Source of the DNA: Aquilaria yunnanensis
Lineage: Eukaryota; Streptophyta; Magnoliopsida; Malvales; Thymelaeaceae
Reading direction: 5' to 3'
DNA length: 64,000 nucleotides
Assembly: GCA_039654915.1 (NCBI GenBank)
Contig: CM077594.1
Span: 97,974,893 to 98,038,892, forward strand
Positions 13,771 through 20,816 of the stretch are shown piece by piece. Within the stretch, counting starts at the first letter, position 1. Each line of letters begins with the position of its first letter. A program made the translations under genes and the position numbers. Under the pieces are notes generated by a model. That model was not told the DNA's origin. It was given only the letters and a program-made list of their open reading frames with translations, and ran no database searches.

Positions 13771-14302
13771 TTTCCTTAGGACCTCGAGCGAAATTTATAT
13801 AAAAGCAATTGAAATTGGAATAATTTTCTTCGAAAGTGTGAATTTTCATAATTGGCGAGCGCAAAGAATTAGGCTTCGATAAAACGAGTGAATCTTGATG
13901 ATGACAATAACACTGACAAATTATGTAAATGGAGTGGATGTTTGGAATCAATATTCAAGGTTCATCTAATATTTTCTTCAGTAAATATAGATTCCCTTGT
14001 GAGATATGTCATCCGAATAAGGTTAAAGCTTAACTACCCCAAAATGTTATGCCTAGTAGACCTAATAGGATGCGTCTCAAGAGTAACAAAAATTACTCTT
14101 TACTCAGCCATTCCAACCTAAAGGCATTGTCCTATGGTTTTAATATCAGCATGGACGAAACTATATTATAAAAAAAAGAAATTCCCTGAAAGGAAAAACT
14201 GAAACGCGAAAGAAAATGCTGATAATAAAACTAAAGGACAAGAAAAACGGATCAGATCGCTTCTTTCTTCCACAATACTTCAACAGGGTGAGTAGAGGAC
14301 CA
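13771..14302. other. Spacer between tandem array and LOG
   Basis: Unique-looking AT-rich sequence downstream of the LOG stop codon. It probably holds the LOG 3' end. I see no further gene. Confidence 0.5.
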
Positions 14303-14932
14303 TTATGGGAGTGAACTGGTCGGGAAAGACTGTCGTGTCCAGTCTATCTGAATCATTGCTGGATCTGGTTCAGGAACAAAAGCTTGTATTTTATCTAGCA
14401 ATTCTTCAGCAGTTGTTGCGGATATTATGATTCGCCGTGCCACTCTTGATGTGAAATTCTTCTGCATAGCATAATCCATAAAAGCTATCAGACCTGTAAA
14501 GAAATTGTTAACATTTAAAAGCCCAATGGGTTTCTTATGCAAATTAAGTTGGGCCATGGAAGCAATTTGAAAGACTTCTCCCAATGTACCAAAACCACCT
14601 GGTAAAGCGATAAAAGCATCAGCATTTAAAAGCATTTGTAACATACGCTCTTGCAAATTTTTAACCACTAATTCTTCTCCAATCGTGCCCCCAGAAACAA
14701 ATTTCAAAGGTCCAGGGATGATGCCCAAAACTTGACTTCCTCCTAAAGATGCTGCTGATGCTACACCTCCCATTAATCCGACACTACCTCCTCCATAAAC
14801 TAAATGTATTTTTCGCTCAGCTAATACTCTACCCAAATGGTTGGCTGCCTTTAAATACTCTTCATCTTTTCCAGGAAAAGCCCCAGAAAATACACAAATA
14901 CTTCGGGATTTACGAGTTGGGGTTTTCTCCAT
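14303..14932 (-). CDS. LOG: LOG-type cytokinin riboside 5'-monophosphate phosphoribohydrolase (retrotransposon cargo)
   Basis: One uninterrupted 209-aa frame from the ATG at 14932. A further in-frame Met lies 29 codons upstream, but the TATA box at 14966-14972 lies between the two, so 14932 is preferred. Family features: nucleotide-binding YGGGSVGLMG (residues 46-55), catalytic PGGFGTLGE (111-119, consensus PGGxGTxxE), the conserved Arg at 96, and ADAFIALPGG. The usual Arg-Lys pair is Arg-Met here (96-97). LOG enzymes release free-base cytokinin and ribose 5-phosphate from cytokinin nucleotides, in the cytosol and nucleus. Plant LOG genes normally have several introns, so an intronless copy inside an LTR element points to capture of a spliced mRNA. 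It has the orientation of gag and its own TATA box. Activity is not shown by sequence alone. Confidence 0.88.
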   Translation of the reverse strand: MEKTPTRKSRSICVFSGAFPGKDEEYLKAANHLGRVLAERKIHLVYGGGSVGLMGGVASAASLGGSQVLGIIPGPLKFVSGGTIGEELVVKNLQERMLQMLLNADAFIALPGGFGTLGEVFQIASMAQLNLHKKPIGLLNVNNFFTGLIAFMDYAMQKNFTSRVARRIIISATTAEELLDKIQAFVPEPDPAMIQIDWTRQSFPTSSLP

Positions 14933-14965
14933 TCCTATCCTTATCCTTGTGAGAAAAGAGGATAT

Positions 14966-14972
14966 ATTTATA
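14966..14972 (-). promoter_or_regulatory. TATA box of the LOG cargo gene
   Basis: The minus strand reads CTTCATCTCTATAAATATAT about 35 bases before the LOG ATG. The same 'TTCATC-CTATAAAT' context precedes two of the virus-like genes. The short distance predicts a very short leader or a start very close to the ATG. Confidence 0.65.
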
Positions 14973-15019
14973 GAGATGAAGAGATAAGGCAATAATTTTA
15001 TTTTCAAGAGTGGATACAT

Positions 15020-15515
15020 TATTGCCAGCTATACACAGTAGTCACGAGTATGACTCTGGTCAAGTATGGGTACACTATCGTTAAAAGAGGAGAAAAATTT
15101 TCAAAATAGCTGCTAGCATGTACAGTAGTCACTACTGTAGCTTATGTCAGGAGTAGGTACGTGATTGTTGGAAGGAAAGGAAAATTTCAAAAGTGGCAGC
15201 TATATACAGTAGTCCGTGTCAGGAGTGGGTACATTATTGCCAAAGGGGAGGAAAATTTCAAAAGCGACAGCTAGTACGTACAGTAATCGTAACTATGGCT
15301 CATGTCAGGAGTGGATACATTATCGCTGAAAGGGGAGGAAAATTTCAAAAGCGACAGCTAGTACGTACAGTAATCGTGACTTTGGTTCACGTCAGGAGTG
15401 GATACATTATTACCAAAAGGGGAGGAAAATTTCAAAAGCGACAGCTAGCACGTACAGTAATCGTGACTTTGATTCTCGTCTTCCACTGGCTTTGCGTCCA
15501 GTAATGGCTTCAATG
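15020..15515 (-). repeat. Repeated intergenic module upstream of LOG
   Basis: About five imperfect units of roughly 80-90 bp. Recurrent plus-strand words are 'gtcaggagtggatacattat', 'ggggaggaaaatttcaaaag', 'cgacagctag' and 'acgtacagtaatcgtgac'. The last unit runs into the 3' flank of the first virus-like gene. Single related copies occur downstream of the second gene (about 16165-16280) and third gene (about 16950-17070), so the LOG upstream region is made of multiplied copies of the cassette spacer. The minus strand contains TGACG-type words (for example cctgacgtgaac) that could bind bZIP factors, but this is only a possibility. Confidence 0.85.
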
Positions 15516-15519
15516 CTTT

Positions 15520-16068
15520 CTATGAATCGGTGATTTGCATCTTATCTAGCTTTCTCACAAACTGGCAAACAGGGTCGTTTAGGGTCAGATTCCCAAGACT
15601 GTAACGATCTCGTTCTTTTTGGAAAATTATCCATAATCCAACAACCTCAAATTGCACTATTCCGCAAGAATGCGCTTCAAGAACCTCTCGAATATCTTCT
15701 AGAGATTCCTTACGCAAGCCATTCTTAATGAATCTTATTCTATCATTACGATTTCTGGTGATCACTCCTGGAGAACGACATTTATTGCCGCAAATCCACC
15801 ATCCACAATTATGACAAACGCCTAGCCTCTTTGCTCTTCTTTTTTTGGCATAAGCGCTTTTACCAAAGCCGGGCATACGGGGAAAGAACGCTTCGGGAAC
15901 TTCACCAGCTGAACGAACCTTAGCTTCAATTAGCCACCGCACATTATCAGGAATGCCTTTGTGCATAAATACTCTGAATCGTTCACATCTAGCTTGATAA
16001 ATCTTTTTAAGAACATTTATTGGGAAGGAAGGAAAATACTTTCGTAGGGCGGAAAGAGAAGACTCCAT
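15520..16068 (-). CDS. Virus-like zinc-finger protein, cargo copy 1 (182 aa)
   Basis: Intronless. The ATG at 16068 gives 182 aa, the length of both neighbours; an upstream in-frame ATG (16083) would add five residues absent from the other copies. The protein is basic: N-terminal ALRKYFPSFP block, then KGIPDN, EAKVRSAGEVPEAF, a basic run SAYAKKRRAKRLG (71-83) and four cysteines C85-x2-C88-x4-C93-x3-C97, followed by the RFIKNGL block. The order 'G-[SR]-x-YA-basic run-LG-x-C-x2-C ... C ... FI-x-x-G' resembles the nucleic-acid-binding (Carla_C4) proteins of carlaviruses, which bind RNA or DNA and in some viruses suppress silencing. That match is from memory, not from a search. This copy has C-W-W-I-C where the others have C-G-R-W-x-C. 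A role as an RNA-binding helper of the element is inference. Confidence 0.75.
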   Translation of the reverse strand: MESSLSALRKYFPSFPINVLKKIYQARCERFRVFMHKGIPDNVRWLIEAKVRSAGEVPEAFFPRMPGFGKSAYAKKRRAKRLGVCHNCGWWICGNKCRSPGVITRNRNDRIRFIKNGLRKESLEDIREVLEAHSCGIVQFEVVGLWIIFQKERDRYSLGNLTLNDPVCQFVRKLDKMQITDS

Positions 16069-16127
16069 TGATGAAGGAGGCAAAGAAAGAAATTAGTGAT
16101 TGTAGGAAACGAAAATAACTAACACAT

Positions 16128-16134
16128 ATTTATA
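16128..16134 (-). promoter_or_regulatory. TATA box of cargo copy 1
   Basis: The minus strand reads TTTCATCACTATAAATATGTG, about 60 bases before the ATG. The context and upstream 'gcattatccc' match the element before copy 2. Confidence 0.65.
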
Positions 16135-16284
16135 GTGATGAAAGGGATAATGCGTTAATTACACTTACAGAAGCAAGTACATTATTGTCAAAAGAAAAGA
16201 CAAATGACAGCTTATATGTACAGCAATCATGACTGTGGCTCTCATCTTCTACTGATTTATATCTAGTAATGGCTTCAATGCCTT

Positions 16285-16833
16285 CTATGAGTCGAGGACT
16301 TGCTTCCTATCCAGTTTTCTTACAAGCTGGCAGACAGGGTCGTTTACAGTCACATTCCCAAGACTGTAACGGTCTCGTTCTTTATGGTAAGTCCTCCACA
16401 ATTTGACAATTTGACCTTGCACTTTTCCACAAGAATGCGTTTCAAGAGTCTCTCGGATATCTTCCAGAGATTCCTTACGCAGGCCATTCTTAATGAATTT
16501 TCTTTTATCTTCACGATTTGTGGAGATGTATCCTAAAGAGCGACATTTAGTATTACAATTCCATCGCCCACATTTATAACACACGCCTAGTCTCTTTGCT
16601 CTTCGCCTTTTGGCATAACGGCTTTTACCTAAACCGGGCATGCGGGGCATAAATGCATCTGGAACTTCACCTGCCAAACGGACCTTAGCTTCAATTATCC
16701 ACTGCACATTATCGGGAATGCCTTTGCGTGTAAAAACTCTGATTCTTTCACATCTAGCAAGGTAGATCTTTTTAAGGACTTTTATTGGAAGAGAAGGAAA
16801 GTATTTTCGTAGGGTAGAAATAGTAGAATCCAT
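16285..16833 (-). CDS. Virus-like zinc-finger protein, cargo copy 2 (182 aa)
   Basis: Intronless 182-aa paralogue of the genes on both sides, open from start to stop. Same layout: LRKYFPSLP near the N-terminus, KGIPDN, EAKVRLAGEVPDAF, then SRYAKRRRAKRLG (71-83) and C85-x2-C88-x4-C93-x3-C97 (VCYKCGRWNCNTKC), RKFIKNGL, and a C-terminal LRKESLEDI and VNDPVCQLVRKLD block. By eye it shares most residues with copies 1 and 3 but is clearly diverged, while length and cysteine spacing are unchanged, which fits selection on the protein. Of the three, this copy has the longest basic run next to the finger and looks closest to the viral proteins. The stop codon is followed by one copy of the repeated intergenic module. 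Confidence 0.75.
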   Translation of the reverse strand: MDSTISTLRKYFPSLPIKVLKKIYLARCERIRVFTRKGIPDNVQWIIEAKVRLAGEVPDAFMPRMPGLGKSRYAKRRRAKRLGVCYKCGRWNCNTKCRSLGYISTNREDKRKFIKNGLRKESLEDIRETLETHSCGKVQGQIVKLWRTYHKERDRYSLGNVTVNDPVCQLVRKLDRKQVLDS

Positions 16834-16913
16834 TGATGAGAGAAGAATTTGAGAGATGATGGAAAGGAATTAGTTATTGAAGGAAACTTAGATAACCGAC
16901 TGGAAGAACATGC

Positions 16914-16920
16914 ATTTATA
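16914..16920 (-). promoter_or_regulatory. TATA box of cargo copy 2
   Basis: The minus strand reads TTTCATCGCTATAAATGCATG about 80 bases before the ATG at 16833, in the same sequence context as the boxes before copy 1 and LOG. The corresponding segment upstream of copy 3 has diverged and I see no TATA box there. Confidence 0.65.
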
Positions 16921-17079
16921 GCGATGAAATGGATAACGTGTCGATTACACTTACGGGAGCAAATACATTATTAAAAGAAAAATGGAAAATTTTAAATATG
17001 ATAAATTGTATGTACAGTGATTGTGACTGTGGCTCACATCTTCCACTGGTTTTACGTCCAGTAACGGGATTAACGGCTT

Positions 17080-17628
17080 CTATGAGTCGAGGATTTGCTT
17101 CCCATCCAGTTTTCTTACAAGCTGGCAAATAGGGTCGTTTAACGTCAGATTCCCGGGACTGTATCGTTCTCGTTCTTCATGAAAAATGCTCCATAAATCG
17201 AGAAGTTCACGTTGCACGGATCCACAAGAATGCGTCTCAAGAGTCAATTGGATATCATCCAATGAGTCCTTACTCAGGCCATTCTTAATGAATCGTATTT
17301 TATCTTCTCGATTATCATAGATCATCCTTAAAGAACGACATTTAGTATTACAGGTCCAGCGTCCGCATTTATGACAGACGCCTAGTCTCCTCGCTCTTCG
17401 CTTTTTGGCATAAGAGCTTTTGCCTACACCAGGCATGTGAGACACAAATGCCTCTGGGATTTCACCTGCCAGACGAACCTTAGCTTCAATTAACCACCGC
17501 ACATCTTCAGGGATTCCTTTATGCATCAGAGCTCTTAATCGTTCACAGCGAACTTGGTAGATCTTTTTGAGGATGTTCATTGGGAGAGAAGGAAAATATT
17601 TTCGCAAGGCAGAAAAAGTAGGATCCAT
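17080..17628 (-). CDS. Virus-like zinc-finger protein, cargo copy 3 (182 aa)
   Basis: First of the three in transcription order and third on the map. Intronless, 182 aa, ATG at 17628. Landmarks: ALRKYFPSLP (7-16), KGIPED (37-42), EAKVRLAGEIPEAF (48-61), basic SSYAKKRRARRLG (71-83), C85-x2-C88-x4-C93-x3-C97 (VCHKCGRWTCNTKC) and RFIKNGL (112-118). No signal peptide or membrane segment is apparent. The cysteine arrangement suggests one zinc ion and, with the basic run, nucleic-acid binding. It resembles carlavirus-type nucleic-acid-binding proteins as described for copy 1. Upstream lies about 3 kb of element DNA with no clear gene before gag. Whether it uses its own promoter or an LTR transcript is not visible. 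Confidence 0.75.
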   Translation of the reverse strand: MDPTFSALRKYFPSLPMNILKKIYQVRCERLRALMHKGIPEDVRWLIEAKVRLAGEIPEAFVSHMPGVGKSSYAKKRRARRLGVCHKCGRWTCNTKCRSLRMIYDNREDKIRFIKNGLSKDSLDDIQLTLETHSCGSVQRELLDLWSIFHEERERYSPGNLTLNDPICQLVRKLDGKQILDS

Positions 17629-17756
17629 TTTCTAGGAGAAAGTAAAAGAAAGGAGGGAGGAAAGGATCAGTTATTATGGGCAACTGAGAGAACCGACTTG
17701 AGAGTCACGGAGTACCGTATCCGCCGCTTAACCGGAAAAGTGGATCCTACTTTATT

Positions 17757-18110
17757 TTGGTATCATAGATATTTCTTATCTTTGATATCTCGTCAGGCAT
17801 GACATTGATCCAGTCCTTTATTATTGAATCCATTGTCTGCTTTCGACGACAATATTTCTCGATATCCGCGCTTATCTTTGACCATAACTACTTCTTATCT
17901 TGGATATCGCTAAGCTGGCGTCAATTCTGTCCATCCAGGTGTAGCCTCGATTATTGAATCGATTGCCAGGCTTTTGATTTTTTTTTATATCAGCCTTATC
18001 CTTGGCTATAGCTATCTCTTATCTTGGATACTACTAGCTGGCGTCAATCTTATCCTTCCAGGTATAGCCTTGATTATTGAATCGGTAGCCAAGCTTTTGA
18101 CAATATTATC
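17757..18110. repeat. Tandem repeat of about 120 bp, three imperfect copies
   Basis: Units share 'ttcttatctt' + 'ggatat', 'agctggcgtcaat', 'atccaggt(a/g)tagcct' and 'gattattgaatcg(a/g)t(t/a)gcc'. The second and third units (about 17885-17980 and 18008-18105) are closest and the first (about 17757-17860) is more diverged. This is non-coding internal element DNA upstream of cargo copy 3. Confidence 0.75.
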
Positions 18111-19079
18111 TACTTTATCCTTGAATTCCTGATGCGGGTTGGTCCCACATATTAGCTGTGTATCCAGTGATAGATTGGGAAGAGCTGATGACATTGAGAT
18201 CTCAGCTTATATTGCTGTAACTGTGCTGTGAATGTGATTCCCGTTTGGTCCTTGTTATGTAAAGGCTATGTATGCATGATATGAAATGCATGAATGCAGA
18301 GCATGTGTAACTAATGGTTTTTTTTTTTTGTATGGATCTAGTTCTTTATGTCTTTGCTTTACTGGATCTTCTTTGTGATTGCCTTCTTGGACTATCATTG
18401 AATCTCTTTATGCTTTCCAGCTTTTGTTCACTGCCTCAAAAGCCCAACTCTTTTCAAAATCCTCTTTCTTTGACTTGTTCTTGAATTTTGGCCTCAATTT
18501 CTTTAAAGTTGGCCCGCCTCATAATTTATATCTCTTTCGGGTACTCATCCATTGTCATGGATTTGATACCATCAAAGGCTTTACTTTCAATGTCTGCTTT
18601 GCCCCTTTTCTTGTGACCGTGCCGACACTTACTTATTCCCATGTTATAATCTGAATGATTGCTCTTCCTTGAACTCATGTTTTGATCCATAAGACTTGCC
18701 CCCTTGTCTATTGAACTTCTTTGTTGGCGGTACTCCTCTTACGCTTCGTAGAGACTACTTTGCCCCCCTGAATATGGTGTTTATGTGGAAAGAGATATCA
18801 TCTCGCCTTTGATTTAACAGAAGGTCGAGCATTTCTAGACCTTTGTGATGGCATTTGATCGTAAATTTCTCTTACAAGAACAACATCTTATTAAAGAAAG
18901 ACTCAAGCTATGTCCTCACTTTTAAGTCTACACACATTAATGAATAATGGTTTGGCCTTAAAGAAAAACTTTCATCGATTTGCAAAGCTTGACCAAGTAA
19001 CTTACGGTCTTTGTTTTTAATTAAAATATCCTGTCATTCTTCCCCTTTCCAACTCGAAGACATAAACTGTGCAGGGTAA
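18111..19079. other. Internal element DNA without recognisable genes
   Basis: Stretch between the tandem repeat and the next repeat pair. Short open frames such as 18379-18654 (plus) show no family signature. This is part of the interval where pol genes would lie in a complete element. Confidence 0.5.
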
Positions 19080-19345
19080 TAAGGTAGAAACATGATTCAC
19101 AATGATAGTTTTTTAGCTGAATGAGGATGATATCAAGAGGTAAATTTTAGGTCTGAGGAAAGTTAAGCTTGAGTGGCGTGAAAAAAGAGTCTTTTAACAC
19201 TGCTCGTGAGCAGTATTAAATAAGGTAGAAACATAATTCACAATGATAGTCTTTTAGCTGAATGAGGATATTAAGTCTGAAGGAAGTTAAGTTTTAATGG
19301 TGTGAAAGAAGGGTCTTTTAATACTACTCGTGAGCAGTATTAAAT
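19080..19345. repeat. Direct repeat pair with a perfect palindromic core
   Basis: Two copies of about 130 bp (about 19080-19218 and 19224-19345) share 'aaggtagaaaca', 'attcacaatgatag' and 'ctcgtgagcagtattaaat'. The first carries the palindrome CTGCTC-GT-GAGCAG; the second has ctactcgtgagcag with one arm mutated. Confidence 0.8.
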
Positions 19346-19570
19346 TATGGTGAAAAACTCAATAGTGATGACCTCAACTTGCCACTCTTTCCAGAAAGTT
19401 AGACCTCATCTGTTGCCCCCCAACTATTGTGATCTTTATGCATGCTTGGTTTGAGGGTTGCTTTTGTGTTCTAAACCGCCTTTGCCGGTTTTCAGTCTAG
19501 AATCCATAGCTCACTTTTTTCTTTTTTTCTTTTTTTTTTTTTTTGTTTCCCCCCCTTTTTTTTTTGTGAG

Positions 19571-20059
19571 CTATGGTGATGACATACTTGATAACTCTCT
19601 TGAAGTGAGATGACTCAAGTGGCCTTGCTTGCTCGTGTTTGTTCTCAGTTCTTTTTTTGGTTTTGAATTTTTCCTTGTTGGCTTTTTTATGGAAAGGATG
19701 AACTTCTCTTTTCGGAGTTTGTGTTGCCAAAGAACTGAGAACATAGCCTTCTTGAAGTGAAATGATTCAAGTGGCCTTAGCTGCTTGTGTTTGCTCTCAG
19801 TCTCTTTTTTTTGTTTTGGATTTTTCCCTTTAATGGCTTTTAATGGAAGGGATGAACTTTTTTCCTTTGTTGGAACTTGTGTTGCGGAAAACTGAGAATT
19901 CTCTTTTTTTTTTTTGTTGAGTTGAGCATTTGTGAGAATTGGGAGGCCACTGAAGTCATTTAATATGAGAGCTACCTTCTTTGGAAGGTAACCCGAGACT
20001 TCTTGCAAGAATGTTGATAACCACTGTGAATTCTTTTGTTTAGAGTTGAGGTGCAACAT
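19571..20059 (-). CDS. Lysine-rich open frame, uncertain
   Basis: A 162-codon open frame in the orientation of gag. The N-terminal part (LQEVSGYLPKKVALILND) looks like ordinary protein; the rest is Lys/Ser-rich and internally repeated (PLESFHFKK and PLESSHFKR in overlapping frames), the product of a DNA duplication of about 170 bp. It could be a remnant of an element-specific extra frame or simply an open stretch. No domain recognised. Confidence 0.25.
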   Translation of the reverse strand: MLHLNSKQKNSQWLSTFLQEVSGYLPKKVALILNDFSGLPILTNAQLNKKKKENSQFSATQVPTKEKSSSLPLKAIKGKNPKQKKETESKHKQLRPLESFHFKKAMFSVLWQHKLRKEKFILSIKKPTRKNSKPKKELRTNTSKQGHLSHLTSRELSSMSSP

Positions 20060-20538
20060 TTGAAATCCTTCTTACTAGATTTGGCAACACTTTCAAGGTC
20101 ACTACTATCAAATCTCCCTTAACTTTCATTTTTACCCACGAGTAGTATTGTTTACAAAGTAAAGTGTGATGGTAATAATGGATAGTGTAATGGCAATGAA
20201 TGAGAGATAGATGTGAGAAAATAAAAATTTTTGGTAGAAAGTGGTAGAATATGTGGATGTAAAAATGGAATTTTAAGTAAAAAGTGGTAGAATGCACACA
20301 TTACATCTTTTTGTTGTACCAGAAAAAGAATACCAGGTGTCCATTTAACAAAGACTACACCCTAGATTCTGGACTAAATCTAGGAGATTTTTACTATTAG
20401 ATTACTTTGACAAGCTCTCAAAGATGCAAGTTTAGTAAAAGGATTCCCTGTTATTCAAAAGTGTGTGTGGACTGTTAGGTCAGATCTGACTTGGAGCCCT
20501 TCCAAAATCAATGTAATTCCGGCTCAAAATCTTCACTT

Positions 20539-20816
20539 TCAATTACCAATCACAACGGGCCTAGCAGCTTGACCTCGGTTTTGTTTGATTTGTAGAGGAA
20601 TGGCCTCGGGACTTGACGACTTAAGAGTAGGTTTTGAGATTGGTATAGCATTGACTTCTTGTTCTTTAATGATCACATTCACATCATCATCTTTATTGTC
20701 ATGAAAGTTGCACCATTCCTCATCTTCGACTTCTTCATTTCCAAAAAAAAGACTTTCCCATGATAATCTCTTCTTTTACAAGGCATGAAAATACATGCTT
20801 GAGAGGGGTTATGATA
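20539..20816 (-). pseudogene. Broken remnant of the region between gag and protease
   Basis: Beyond the gag stop codon, recognisable Tat-type sequence continues on the minus strand but in two different frames, with a further shift at the T-tract near 20750 and a stop at 20541-20539. It breaks off where the protease domain would be expected. So the gag end is followed by decayed sequence and then by unrelated DNA; pol has been deleted, not merely mutated. Confidence 0.7.

Noticed and set aside
13020..13802. Long repetitive open frames on both strands with MKIDCFRGKGSILKTPM- or EPLPRKQSIFIIGVLRM-type repeats
   Set aside because: They run through the 45-bp tandem array. A unit divisible by three without stops gives open frames on both strands, and they have no start context or family.
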